From the NCBI RefSeq assembly GCF_900116435.1, contig NZ_FPAZ01000010.1, forward strand, positions 1-33,318: a stretch of DNA of 33,318 nucleotides, written 5' to 3'. This document shows positions 8,084-17,127 of this stretch, piece by piece. The DNA comes from Pseudoalteromonas lipolytica (lineage in GTDB: Bacteria; Pseudomonadota; Gammaproteobacteria; Enterobacterales; Alteromonadaceae). The first letter of the stretch is position 1. Each line of letters opens with the position of its first letter. The notes below the pieces were generated by a model. The model saw only the letters and a program-made list of their open reading frames with translations, was not told the DNA's origin and did no database searches. The translations under genes and the position numbers were made by a program.

Positions 8084-8926
8084 GTGCCACAAAGCATAGA
8101 ACAAGCACTGATTGCTGCGACGGCGTTATTAACGCCTAGCAGCGACAGCGCGAAACTAGACGCGCAAGTCCTGCTACTTTCTATTCTCGATAAACCCCGT
8201 AGTTACTTATTTAGTTGGCCTGAAAAACACCTAACGGAACAGCAAGAAGCTGAGTTTAATCGTGCATGCCAGCGTCGCTTGCAAGGTGAACCTGTCGCGC
8301 ATATCACCGGCATTAGAGAATTCTGGAGTTTGCCACTAAAGGTGAATGCCACCACTTTGATACCTCGTCCTGATACGGAAACGCTGGTTGAGTATGCACT
8401 GGGGCTTGAATTACCCCATGCTGCAAACGTGCTCGATTTAGGAACCGGGACGGGGGCAATTGCGCTTGCACTGGCCAGTGAAATGCCCAATTGGCAAGTA
8501 TTAGGGGTTGATAGAGTACCCGAAGCCGTTGCGCTTGCTAACGAGAATCAACAACGACTTAATATTAACAACGCCACTTTTGCTTTAAGTAATTGGTTTA
8601 GCGCTGTAAACCATAAAAAGTTTGATCTGATTGTTAGTAACCCACCGTACATTGAATACGATGATGAACATTTGAGCCAAGGTGACGTGCGTTTTGAGCC
8701 CTTGTCAGCCTTGGTGGCTGATGATGATGGCATGGCTGATATTAAGCAAATAATTACAATGGCACGTGACTATTTAGCAACAAATGGCTATCTTTTAATT
8801 GAACATGGCTACCAACAAAGTGTTAAAGTTCAAGAATTTTTTGCACAAATGTCGTATAGCCATATACTTACAGTTAAAGATCTTGGCGGTAATGACCGTG
8901 TAACGTTAGCACAATGGCCTAAATAA
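8084..8926 (+). CDS. prmC: RF1/RF2 glutamine N5-methyltransferase PrmC
   Basis: This SAM-dependent enzyme methylates the GGQ glutamine of release factors. The product has 280 residues. The N-terminal helical domain carries SDSAKLDAQVLL, the linker has GEPVAHITGIREFW, and LIPRPDTETLVE precedes the Rossmann-like motif I VLDLGTGTGAIALALA. The catalytic NPPY is at residues 186-189 (SNPPYIEYDD). The start is GTG at 8084, 2 nt after the prfA stop; no in-frame ATG exists near it and the N-terminus aligns from here. The coupling to prfA matches its substrate relationship. Confidence 0.97.
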   Translation: MPQSIEQALIAATALLTPSSDSAKLDAQVLLLSILDKPRSYLFSWPEKHLTEQQEAEFNRACQRRLQGEPVAHITGIREFWSLPLKVNATTLIPRPDTETLVEYALGLELPHAANVLDLGTGTGAIALALASEMPNWQVLGVDRVPEAVALANENQQRLNINNATFALSNWFSAVNHKKFDLIVSNPPYIEYDDEHLSQGDVRFEPLSALVADDDGMADIKQIITMARDYLATNGYLLIEHGYQQSVKVQEFFAQMSYSHILTVKDLGGNDRVTLAQWPK

Positions 8927-8971
8927 AATAACAGAACACTGTGCGCATATAGCCTTTGAGGGTCCCAAACA

Positions 8972-10510
8972 ATGGATGATTTTTTGTTTTCGGATGAAGC
9001 ACTTGATGATGTATCAGAAGTGGTTCAGGGTAGTTGGAAAGTCATCGTCGTTGATGACGAACCAGAAGTACATGCCGTAACAAAGCTTGCGCTCAGTGAC
9101 TTTGAATTCCAAGACAAACGTCTTGAATTTATTAGTGCTTACTCAGGTGAAGAGGCAAAGCAATTAATAGAGCAGCACCCAGATGCAGCCATCGTATTAC
9201 TCGATGTAGTAATGGAAACCGATGACGCTGGCCTGCGGGTTGCAAAATATATTCGTGAAACTGCAAAGAACAATCATATTCGTATTATTCTTCGTACAGG
9301 CCAACCCGGTCAGGCACCGGAAAGACAAGTAATCGTTAATTATGATATTAACGATTACAAATCTAAGACAGAGCTGACAGCACAAAAGCTCTTTACAGTG
9401 GTGATGTCGAGTTTGCGTTCGTATCGCGATATCTTATCTATAGAGCAATCACGCCAAGGCCTTGAAAAAATTATAAAAGCATCGCGTGATATTTTTTCTA
9501 CTCATTCATTAGAGCACTTTATTGAAGGGGTGATGCAACAACTCACCTCATTGCTCGGTACAGTAGAGCAAGCCGTGTATGCTACGAGTCTGGTGGCAAG
9601 TAACCCGCTCGATAACCAGAAAAAGCTCGTTGTATTCTCAGGCAAAGGTGAGTTTGAACGCAGCGAAGGTAAAGCGATTGAAGAGGTGCTCAATGAAGAG
9701 CAGCTACAAGCTTGTCAGGAAGCGCTAAGAGAAAAAACCATCGTTTACCGTGAAAACTACTTATTTGCGTATTGCAGCAGTGAATACAATCATAATTCTA
9801 TGCTGTTTATTTCGGGTATTCCAAAGCACTTATCCGATACACAGCGCCACCTCATCGAGATATTTTCACAAAACGTGCAACTTGCTTATGAAAACGTTCA
9901 GCTTCAGGCTGAAATAGAAGCAACTCAACAAGAACTGGTGTTTAGATTAAGTGAAGCGCTTGAACAACGCTCTACCGAAACAGGAAACCATGTAAAACGT
10001 GTGTCGCACATTTGCTACGAATTGGCTGTGGGCTATGGATTACCGAAGCGCGAAGCTGAATTAATTCGACATGCAGCTCCTCTTCATGATGTTGGAAAGG
10101 TTGGGATACCCGACGCTATTCTCAATAAACCAGGGCCACTCAGCGATGAAGAGTGGGCAATCATGAAACAGCATGCAGAAAAGGGGCACCGAATATTAAA
10201 AGACTCGTCACGTGATATTGTTAACACAGGAGCTGTTATTGCGTTATCTCACCATGAACGTTGGGATGGCACAGGTTATCCTGCAGGCTTAAAAGGGGAC
10301 GATATTCCGATAGCTGGGCGCATTGTTGCACTGGCCGACGTGTTTGATGCACTACGACACAAGCGTTGTTACAAAGAGCCTTGGTCTCTTGAAGATGTTG
10401 TAAAAGAGATAAACGCTCAGCAAGGAAAACAGTTTGATCCAACGTTAATAGATGTGTTTAATCAACGCATTAAAGAAATAGAAGACGTACTTGTACGTTA
10501 CCCAGATTAA
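8972..10510 (+). CDS. Response regulator with DUF3369 and HD-GYP phosphodiesterase domain
   Basis: The 512-residue protein has a receiver domain at about residues 23-145 with acidic pocket D28/D29 and likely phospho-acceptor D78 (LLDVVMETDD). A DUF3369-type sensor region follows at about 165-315, then an HD-GYP domain at about 330-500. The HD-GYP core is intact: H372-D373 in LHDVGKVGIPD, then HHERWDGTGYP at 427-437. This predicts hydrolysis of cyclic-di-GMP controlled by phosphorylation. The receiver is preceded by about 20 acidic residues. No histidine kinase lies nearby. It sits between prmC and sirB2, interrupting an order that is continuous in E. coli, with its own GAGG ribosome binding site. 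The signal and the output process cannot be read from sequence. Confidence 0.92.
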   Translation: MDDFLFSDEALDDVSEVVQGSWKVIVVDDEPEVHAVTKLALSDFEFQDKRLEFISAYSGEEAKQLIEQHPDAAIVLLDVVMETDDAGLRVAKYIRETAKNNHIRIILRTGQPGQAPERQVIVNYDINDYKSKTELTAQKLFTVVMSSLRSYRDILSIEQSRQGLEKIIKASRDIFSTHSLEHFIEGVMQQLTSLLGTVEQAVYATSLVASNPLDNQKKLVVFSGKGEFERSEGKAIEEVLNEEQLQACQEALREKTIVYRENYLFAYCSSEYNHNSMLFISGIPKHLSDTQRHLIEIFSQNVQLAYENVQLQAEIEATQQELVFRLSEALEQRSTETGNHVKRVSHICYELAVGYGLPKREAELIRHAAPLHDVGKVGIPDAILNKPGPLSDEEWAIMKQHAEKGHRILKDSSRDIVNTGAVIALSHHERWDGTGYPAGLKGDDIPIAGRIVALADVFDALRHKRCYKEPWSLEDVVKEINAQQGKQFDPTLIDVFNQRIKEIEDVLVRYPD

Positions 10511-10531
10511 TGACAATTAGAATTGAGGCAT

Positions 10532-10906
10532 ATGGATTATTTAGCAGTTAAACACACTCACATGTTACTCGCTGTGTTGAGTATCATTTTATTTTACGTT
10601 CGCTCTTTTTCGCGATTAAAAACAGCCACATTAGCAAAGAATAAAATCGTTTTTATTGGCAGTCATAGTATCGACACGTTGTTGTTGGTTTCTGCTGTTG
10701 CATTGATTGTAATGGCTGGGTTTAACCCGCTAGAGCAGTCGTGGTTGCTTGAAAAAATTATTTTAGTGATTGCCTATATCGCTTTAGGAATTGTTGCAGC
10801 CAGACAAAGCTCACAATCGGCACGTGTCATTTTACTTGTTGTGACAACCTTCATTTTACTTGCGATTGGTTATCTCGCCTCTGCAAAGAACGCTTTTATC
10901 CTGTAA
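10532..10906 (+). CDS. SirB2 family membrane protein
   Basis: This 124-residue protein belongs to the SirB2 family (YchQ in E. coli) and has four predicted membrane helices, at about residues 3-25, 43-64, 74-92 and 97-118. The family signature KHTHMLLAVLSIILFYVRS opens the protein. The name comes from a Salmonella invasion-gene study; the molecular function is not known. ATG at 10532 is chosen over TTG at 10523 because GAGG lies just before the ATG and the N-terminus then matches the family. It stands between the HD-GYP regulator and sirB1, in the usual prmC-sirB2-sirB1 order apart from the insertion. Confidence 0.88.
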   Translation: MDYLAVKHTHMLLAVLSIILFYVRSFSRLKTATLAKNKIVFIGSHSIDTLLLVSAVALIVMAGFNPLEQSWLLEKIILVIAYIALGIVAARQSSQSARVILLVVTTFILLAIGYLASAKNAFIL

Positions 10907-10916
10907 ACATTGAAAC

Positions 10917-10947
10917 GCGGTATATCGACTGTTAACCGTTATACCGC
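10917..10947. repeat. 8-bp inverted repeat between sirB2 and sirB1
   Basis: GCGGTATA (10917-10924) and TATACCGC (10940-10947) are perfect inverted copies around a 15-nt centre that itself contains GTTAAC. There is no continuous T-tract; a pyrimidine-rich stretch (TTCACTTTCTCTTTT) follows about 2 nt later. It could be a weak or Rho-assisted terminator for sirB2 or a regulator site ahead of sirB1. Confidence 0.55.
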
Positions 10948-10969
10948 TGTTCACTTTCTCTTTTCAAGA

Positions 10970-10999
10970 TTGGCAACTGACGCTAAAAGTAGGTAAACT
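10970..10999 (+). promoter_or_regulatory. Possible sirB1 promoter
   Basis: TTGGCA (10970-10975) and TAAACT (10994-10999) are spaced by 18 nt and lie about 36 nt before the sirB1 start. The -35 box matches five of six consensus bases and the -10 box four. This would allow sirB1, the DUF819 gene and kdsA to be expressed apart from hemA-prfA-prmC. Confidence 0.35.
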
Positions 11000-11034
11000 A
11001 GCCTCTCGTTTTCGAAAGAGATGTTGCAGTATAA

Positions 11035-11862
11035 ATGACCACCCCTTGGTTTGAAGATCACAATGAATCCTATCAAGATGAGGCCTTTGACGCATTTTCT
11101 TCAAACGTGCTTTATCGTTGTATCGATGCTGAATTAACGTGGGACACACAGGTAGATTTAACTGCTTGTTATGACACATTAAATGAGTTTGAAGATACCG
11201 TATCAGCACTTTGTACTGAATTTAAAGAGCCACACGAGCGTCTAGATAAACTTCTTGATACCTTTTATCAGCAATGGTTGTTCAGTGCCTCAAGCCTAAA
11301 AGTGCCTGAGTACACGTTAAACAGCTTTAGCTACACCATTACGATGCGTAGTGGTACACAAACCACACTGGCGATATTACTTTGTCACTTATTACAGCAC
11401 GCTGAATTTGATGCCACAGTGACTTTAAGTCAAGGTGAAGTTCATATTCATGTCGCAATAAGCGAAGAAGAGGGCTATTTAATTGAGCCAAGTACGGGCC
11501 AGCAAAGTTGGTATATTACCCCCGAAAATGCCTGTGAAGAGAATGGTGATGAACAAGAACCACTTGAGCTAATTTTTGAAGAAGAGCTTTATAAGCTGTA
11601 TTTAGCACAGCAAAAGTGGTCGTTTATCAGCGAGAGCAAGTTTGGTCATGCCCTTCATTGCGTTGACATGTTAATGGAACTACTCGGTGATGACCCCTAT
11701 GAACGCCGTGACCGAGGGTACCTGCTTAATCAATTAGATTGCCCTAAAATGGCCCGTGACGATTTGCAGTATTTTATTAATGAATGCCCAGATGATCCGG
11801 CCATAGAGATTATTCAGCATCAAATTGCTGAAATCGAAGATAACAATAATACACACCACTAA
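11035..11862 (+). CDS. SirB1 family transglutaminase-like/TPR protein
   Basis: The 275-residue protein matches the SirB1 (YchA) family. The middle third, with SGTQTTLAILLCHLLQHAEFDATVTL and VHIHVAI, resembles the transglutaminase-like core of the family. The end carries a short tetratricopeptide-like pair with the family hallmark YERRDRGYLLNQLDCPKMA and DDLQYFINECPDDPA. No enzyme activity is established for the family. A cysteine occupies the helix LLCHLL and a histidine the HIH strand, but whether they form a catalytic pair is inference. It sits before a DUF819 gene and kdsA; in E. coli sirB1 directly precedes kdsA. Confidence 0.88.
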   Translation: MTTPWFEDHNESYQDEAFDAFSSNVLYRCIDAELTWDTQVDLTACYDTLNEFEDTVSALCTEFKEPHERLDKLLDTFYQQWLFSASSLKVPEYTLNSFSYTITMRSGTQTTLAILLCHLLQHAEFDATVTLSQGEVHIHVAISEEEGYLIEPSTGQQSWYITPENACEENGDEQEPLELIFEEELYKLYLAQQKWSFISESKFGHALHCVDMLMELLGDDPYERRDRGYLLNQLDCPKMARDDLQYFINECPDDPAIEIIQHQIAEIEDNNNTHH

Positions 11863-11877
11863 ATTAAAGGAACATTT

Positions 11878-13131
11878 ATGACTGACGCCCACAGTGCGCT
11901 TATTACCAATGACGCAGTCGTACTTGGTTTGCTTGCCGTTATTTTGGGGTTTATCTTTAAAACCTCACACAGTAATAATGCGGCATGCCGAAAATTTTAT
12001 AAATATGTACCCGCACTCCTGCTGTGCTACTTTTTACCCTCGTTATTAAATACTTTTGGGATTGTTGATGGTCACTCGTCGAATGTTTATTTTGTAGCAT
12101 CTCGCTACTTATTACCGGCTTGTTTAATTCTGTTAACCATCAGCATTGATTTAAAAGCCATTTTAAACCTTGGTCCGAAAGCGTTAATCATGTTCTTAAC
12201 CGGTACCATGGGGATTGTGATTGGGGGTCCGTTAGCGATTTTAGTGATGAGCGCGGTCTACCCTGAAGCCGTTGGTGGTCATGGCCCCGATGCGGTTTGG
12301 CGCGGCATGACAACTATCGCAGGTAGCTGGATAGGCGGGGGCGCTAATCAGGCCTCAATGAAAGAAATGTTTGAAGTTGGTGGGGATATTTTCTCGGCAA
12401 TGGTAACGGTTGATGTCATTGTGGCTAACTTATGGATGGCTGTACTGTTACTGATGGCTGCTAATCACAAAGCCATTGATGCCAAAACCGGGGCAGACAC
12501 CCGTGCAATTGAAGAGCTTAAAGAGCGTGTTGAAGCCTATCATGCTGAACATGCACGTATGCCCACACTCAATGATTACATGACCATTATTGCGATTGCC
12601 TTTGGTATAACGGGCTTGGCGCATTTTTGTGCGGACTTTTTAGGGCCGTATTTTGGCGCTAACTTCCCATGGGCACAAGAATATAGCTTAAACAGTAAGT
12701 TCTTTTGGCTAATTGTAATTTCGACGACAATCGGGATTAGTTTATCGTTTACTAAAGTACGTCATATCGAAGCATTTGGTGCATCAAAAGTGGCTTCAAG
12801 CTTCTTATATATTTTGGTGGCATCAATTGGTCTTCACATGAATATTACGGCTATTTTTGATTCGCCAATGTACTTTGTTTTGGGTGTGATCTGGATGTTG
12901 ACACACGCAAGCTTAATGCTGATTGTAGCGAAATTAATTAAAGCGCCTTTATTTTATATGGCCGTTGGGTCTCAAGCGAATGTAGGCGGGGCAGCATCAG
13001 CGCCCGTAGTTGCCTCAGCGTTTCATCCATCACTTGCCCCTGTTGGTGTTTTACTGGCAGTTTTGGGCTATGGTGTCGGAACCTATATGGCATATATTTG
13101 TGGATTAATGCTGCAAGCTGTTGCACCTTAA
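11878..13131 (+). CDS. DUF819 family polytopic membrane protein
   Basis: The 417-residue protein is strongly hydrophobic with about ten predicted membrane helices in two related halves. Each half has a glycine-rich re-entrant-like segment: GSWIGGGANQASMKEMF near residue 155 and VGSQANVGGAASAPVVASAF near residue 365. This internal similarity and the GG-x-N motifs fit DUF819, a group of putative transporters of unknown substrate. A charged cytoplasmic linker (about 195-230) joins the halves. AAAGGA precedes the ATG. It lies 15 nt after sirB1 and 10 nt before kdsA, so it is very probably cotranscribed with them. It is absent from the E. coli order, and its place next to kdsA does not by itself reveal a substrate. 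Confidence 0.88.
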   Translation: MTDAHSALITNDAVVLGLLAVILGFIFKTSHSNNAACRKFYKYVPALLLCYFLPSLLNTFGIVDGHSSNVYFVASRYLLPACLILLTISIDLKAILNLGPKALIMFLTGTMGIVIGGPLAILVMSAVYPEAVGGHGPDAVWRGMTTIAGSWIGGGANQASMKEMFEVGGDIFSAMVTVDVIVANLWMAVLLLMAANHKAIDAKTGADTRAIEELKERVEAYHAEHARMPTLNDYMTIIAIAFGITGLAHFCADFLGPYFGANFPWAQEYSLNSKFFWLIVISTTIGISLSFTKVRHIEAFGASKVASSFLYILVASIGLHMNITAIFDSPMYFVLGVIWMLTHASLMLIVAKLIKAPLFYMAVGSQANVGGAASAPVVASAFHPSLAPVGVLLAVLGYGVGTYMAYICGLMLQAVAP

Positions 13132-13138
13132 GGAATAA

Positions 13139-13996
<858 letters not shown>

Positions 13997-14019
13997 AATA
14001 CTCAGTATTAATGAGTATT
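13997..14019. repeat. Stem-loop directly after the kdsA stop
   Basis: AATACTCA (13997-14004) and TGAGTATT (14012-14019) form a perfect 8-bp stem with a 7-nt loop, beginning immediately after the TAG stop of kdsA. It is AU-rich with no T-tract. It lies just ahead of the strong terminator and may protect the mRNA 3' end. Confidence 0.6.
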
Positions 14020-14027
14020 TAATGACG

Positions 14028-14055
14028 AAAAAGGCGACCAAGGTCGCCTTTTTTT
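14028..14055 (+). terminator. Rho-independent terminator of the hemA-kdsA region
   Basis: A perfect 7-bp GC-rich stem GGCGACC/GGTCGCC (14033-14039 and 14042-14048) with an AA centre is flanked by five A residues and followed by seven T residues. It ends transcription after kdsA and insulates gcvA. Confidence 0.93.
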
Positions 14056-14072
14056 ATTTGTATCGCTATAAT
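14044..14072 (+). promoter_or_regulatory. Predicted gcvA promoter
   Basis: A perfect -10 box TATAAT (14067-14072) lies about 37 nt before the gcvA ATG. The -35 position, at 17 nt spacing, falls inside the terminator arm (TCGCCT) and is poor, so activation or autoregulation is plausible. Confidence 0.45.
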
Positions 14073-14109
14073 CGACGCATAAGAAAAACTAATTCTAAGC
14101 TTGGTGTTT

Positions 14110-15006
14110 ATGTCTCGTCGTGTCCCTCCCTTAAATGCACTAAAAGCGTTCGAAGCTGCAGCGCGTCACTTGAGTTTTACCAAAGCAGCTGAAGAGCTGT
14201 ATGTGACACAAGCCGCGGTCAGCCACCAAATTAAAACGCTGGAAGAGCATTTAGGCCTTAAATTATTTCTTCGTAAAAATCGTTCGCTATTATTAACGGA
14301 AGAAGGGCAAGGGTACTTTCTCGATATTAAAGAGATATTTACTCAGCTGATTGATGCCACTGAAAAGTTATTAGCACGCGGGGCAAAAGGGTCTTTAACG
14401 GTTAGTTTAACGCCCAGTTTTGCTATTCAATGGTTGGTGCCAAGGCTTAGTTTATTTAATGAGTTACACCCTGAAATCGATGTGCGAATAAAAGCACAAG
14501 ATCAAGACGAAAATTCATTGTCTGATGATGTAGACATTGCCATTTACTATGGTCGTGGTCATTGGAGTGGCGTACAAACTTACAAGTTACACACAGAATA
14601 CCTTGTGCCGTTATGCAGTCCCATGCTGCTAACAGGGCCTAAGCCTTTAAATCAGCCGAGTGATTTGGCTAACCATACTCTGTTGCATGACACAACGCGT
14701 AAAAATTGGAAAACGTGGATGAAAACAGCCGGAGTGCGTAATGTCCAAGTAAACCAAGGTCCTATTTTTAGTCACTCATCAATGGTGCTCCAAGCGGCAG
14801 TGCATGGTCAAGGCGTGGCAATTGGGAATAGTGTCTTAGCAAAACCCGATATTGATGCCGGGCGCTTAGTGATACCGTTTAATCACTCATTAGAAAGTAA
14901 AAATGCCTATTATTTAGTGATACGCGAATCGCAAACAGAACTGGGGAAAATAGTTTCTTTCAAAGACTGGATGCTGAGCTTAGTTGAACAAGAACAAGAG
15001 TATTAA
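14110..15006 (+). CDS. gcvA: LysR-type regulator GcvA
   Basis: The 298-residue protein matches E. coli GcvA, which activates or represses the glycine cleavage operon, over its full length. The winged helix-turn-helix is in RVPPLNALKAFEAAARHLSFTKAAEELYVTQAAVSHQIKTLEE, followed by the near-identical RSLLLTEEGQGYFLDIKEIF. Effector-domain stretches such as LTPSFAIQWLVPRLS, DDVDIAIYYGRG and QGPIFSHSSMVLQAAVHGQGVAIGN also match. ATG at 14110 is preferred to the in-frame TTG at 14101 because it gives the family N-terminus; the ribosome binding site is weak in both cases. In E. coli gcvA is also followed by a DUF423 gene and rlmM; here a hydrolase is placed between. The glycine cleavage genes are not in the window. 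Confidence 0.93.
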   Translation: MSRRVPPLNALKAFEAAARHLSFTKAAEELYVTQAAVSHQIKTLEEHLGLKLFLRKNRSLLLTEEGQGYFLDIKEIFTQLIDATEKLLARGAKGSLTVSLTPSFAIQWLVPRLSLFNELHPEIDVRIKAQDQDENSLSDDVDIAIYYGRGHWSGVQTYKLHTEYLVPLCSPMLLTGPKPLNQPSDLANHTLLHDTTRKNWKTWMKTAGVRNVQVNQGPIFSHSSMVLQAAVHGQGVAIGNSVLAKPDIDAGRLVIPFNHSLESKNAYYLVIRESQTELGKIVSFKDWMLSLVEQEQEY

Positions 15007-15007
15007 C

Positions 15008-15652
15008 ATGTTACAGTGGTTTAAAAGTGCAACGGGTGATGCCCGTGCACAGTTTATATTTGCTCATGGCGCAGGGGCGGGAAGTGACTCAGCGTTCATG
15101 CAAAATATGGCAACGTTAATTAGCCAGCATCAGATTGATGTGGCGTTATTTGACTTTCAGTATATGCAAATCGCAAAACAGACTAATAAACGCAGGCCCC
15201 CAGATCGTGCCCCTAAACTGCTGGCTTATTTTGCTGAAGTGTTAGCGCATCGTCAGCCAGATTTACCTGTATTTATTGGCGGAAAGTCGATGGGCGGTAG
15301 AATGGCTTCTATGCTTTGCACACAAGAGGACGCTGTAGAGGTTGCTGGTGTTGTTGCGTTTGGCTACCCGTTTCACCCTCCCGGAAAACCCGATAAGCTT
15401 CGTATCGATCACTTCATCGATATGCCATGCCCCTTTTTAGTACTTCAAGGTGAACGCGATACTTTTGGTAATCAGCAAGAATTAGCCGAGCTTGAAATGA
15501 ATAATCCGCCAGAAATTAGCTGGCTAAAAGACGGTGATCATTCATTAAAACCGCGTAAGAAAAGTGGTTTAACTGAAGACGATAACTTACAACACGCTGC
15601 GAACCTTGCGGCCCAATTTATACTTAAGTTGATTGATGGAGATTCACAATGA
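15008..15652 (+). CDS. Alpha/beta-fold hydrolase (TEX30/KANL3-like)
   Basis: This 214-residue protein has a complete alpha/beta-hydrolase core. FAHGAGAGSDSAFM (18-31) supplies the oxyanion region, the nucleophile elbow is G-K-S94-M-G-G, the acid is probably D151 in QGERDTFG, and the base H178 in DGDHSLK. The layout fits the small-hydrolase group related to TEX30/KANL3, whose substrates are unknown. ATG at 15008, 1 nt after the gcvA stop, is chosen; an in-frame TTG at 14984 would overlap gcvA by 23 nt. The next gene overlaps by ATGA. Tight packing with gcvA and the DUF423 gene implies one transcript. It is extra relative to the E. coli gcvA-ygdD-rlmM order. Confidence 0.88.
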   Translation: MLQWFKSATGDARAQFIFAHGAGAGSDSAFMQNMATLISQHQIDVALFDFQYMQIAKQTNKRRPPDRAPKLLAYFAEVLAHRQPDLPVFIGGKSMGGRMASMLCTQEDAVEVAGVVAFGYPFHPPGKPDKLRIDHFIDMPCPFLVLQGERDTFGNQQELAELEMNNPPEISWLKDGDHSLKPRKKSGLTEDDNLQHAANLAAQFILKLIDGDSQ

Positions 15653-16017
15653 TCAAACTTTATTTAATCGCGGGGAGTCTGTTTTGCATGCTGTCGGTTG
15701 TGCTAGGCGCGTTTGCTGCGCATGGTTTAAAAAGCCGCGTATCGGACTATGCATTAGGTATTTTTAAAACAGCTGCAGAATATCAAATGGTGCACGGCTT
15801 GGGCTTAATCGCCATCGCGATTTTAATTAAGTGGGGAATGAACTTAAGTTGGGCTGGTGGCTTTTTTATCGCCGGTATTTTGTTATTTAGTGGCAGCCTA
15901 TATTTACTCGCATTAACAGGTGCGAAATGGCTTGGTCCAATCACACCCCTAGGCGGTGTGTGCTTTATTATTGGTTGGACTATTTTATTAGTTCAAGCCG
16001 CACGGTATAAATTTTAA
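15649..16017 (+). CDS. DUF423 family membrane protein (YgdD-like)
   Basis: The 122-residue product has four predicted membrane helices and the family hallmarks LGAFAAHGLK near residues 20-29 and EYQMVHGLGLI near 44-54. A later LFSGSLYLLALTG and ITPLGGVCFIIGW are also typical. The function of DUF423 proteins is not known. Its ATG overlaps the hydrolase stop (ATGA), which suggests translational coupling. rlmM begins 9 nt after its stop, as in the E. coli ygdD-rlmM pair. Confidence 0.92.
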   Translation: MIKLYLIAGSLFCMLSVVLGAFAAHGLKSRVSDYALGIFKTAAEYQMVHGLGLIAIAILIKWGMNLSWAGGFFIAGILLFSGSLYLLALTGAKWLGPITPLGGVCFIIGWTILLVQAARYKF

Positions 16018-16026
16018 GGGTTATCT

Positions 16027-17112
16027 ATGTCGAGTGTTGTTATTTATTGTCGCAGTGGGTTTGAAAGCGACGCTGCCGCTGAAATCACTTTTCAGGCTGC
16101 GGAACAAGGGTTTGCGGGCTATGTAAAAACGAAGCCGAACACTGGAATTGTCGTCTATGAATGTTTTGATCCGAGCCATGGCGATGAAATCATAAAAAAA
16201 ATAGATTTCAAAAACATGGTCTTTGCCCGCCAATGGTTTACCGGTACTTTAGTCGATAATATGCCGCTTGAAGACAGGGTCAGTGCGATTGTGAATGCAA
16301 CCGTTGATTTTCCATCCTGTGGTGACCTACGAGTTGAAACCCCAGATACCAATGAAGGTAAAGAGTTGTCTAAATTTTGTAAAAAGATTTCGACACCGCT
16401 AAAAAAAGCCCTCGAAAAACGCGCGACGGTTACGCGTGAACTTGCTGATAAAAAGCCTGTGCTGCATGTACTCTTTTTAAGTAATGACACTGCGTATGTA
16501 GGGTATTCGTATACTTTTAATAACTCGCCATTTTTTATGGGTATTCCACGCCTGCGTATGCCAAATGACGCACCAAGCCGTTCAACTCTTAAACTTGATG
16601 AAGCGTTTAATGTGTTTATTCCGCCTCATGAAGCCGAAGACCGTTTGCAGCCAGGAATGCGAGGCGTTGATTTAGGGGCGTGTCCGGGTGGTTGGACATA
16701 CCAATTGGTTCGTCGTGGTATGTTTGTTAGTGCCATAGATAACGGCCCAATGAACGATGATTTAATGGAAACTGGACAAGTAAAACATTTCCGTGTTGAT
16801 GGCTTTAAATACCGTCCTGAAAAGCGAAATATTCATTGGTTAGTATGTGATATGGTGGAAAAGCCAGCAAAAGTTACTAATCTTATGATTGATTGGGCCG
16901 TGAATGCGTACGCAAAAGAGCTTATTTTTAATCTTAAACTGCCAATGAAAAAACGCTTCGACAGTGTTTATGAATGTTTAAAGATGATTAAGGAAGAGCT
17001 TGAAAAATACGGCGTTAGTTATGAGCTTCAGGCAAAACATTTATACCATGACCGTGAAGAGGTTACGGTTCATTTAAATGTCACAAAGGTGCCGCAAAGC
17101 CTATACAGTTAA
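16027..17112 (+). CDS. rlmM: 23S rRNA C2498 ribose 2'-O-methyltransferase
   Basis: RlmM methylates C2498 in the peptidyl-transferase region of 23S rRNA using SAM. The 361-residue product has an N-terminal THUMP-like region (residues about 1-175, with YCRSGFESDAAAEI and NMVFARQWF). The Rossmann fold starts at GVDLGACPGGWTYQLV (213-228), the SAM-binding motif I. Later segments VCDMVEKP and the catalytic-side KLPMKKRFDSV support the RrmJ-like KDKE methyltransferase class. AAGGG lies before the ATG. The metalloprotease gene begins 15 nt after its stop with no terminator between, so read-through is likely. Confidence 0.95.
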   Translation: MSSVVIYCRSGFESDAAAEITFQAAEQGFAGYVKTKPNTGIVVYECFDPSHGDEIIKKIDFKNMVFARQWFTGTLVDNMPLEDRVSAIVNATVDFPSCGDLRVETPDTNEGKELSKFCKKISTPLKKALEKRATVTRELADKKPVLHVLFLSNDTAYVGYSYTFNNSPFFMGIPRLRMPNDAPSRSTLKLDEAFNVFIPPHEAEDRLQPGMRGVDLGACPGGWTYQLVRRGMFVSAIDNGPMNDDLMETGQVKHFRVDGFKYRPEKRNIHWLVCDMVEKPAKVTNLMIDWAVNAYAKELIFNLKLPMKKRFDSVYECLKMIKEELEKYGVSYELQAKHLYHDREEVTVHLNVTKVPQSLYS

Positions 17113-17127
17113 ATAGAGGATAGCAAA

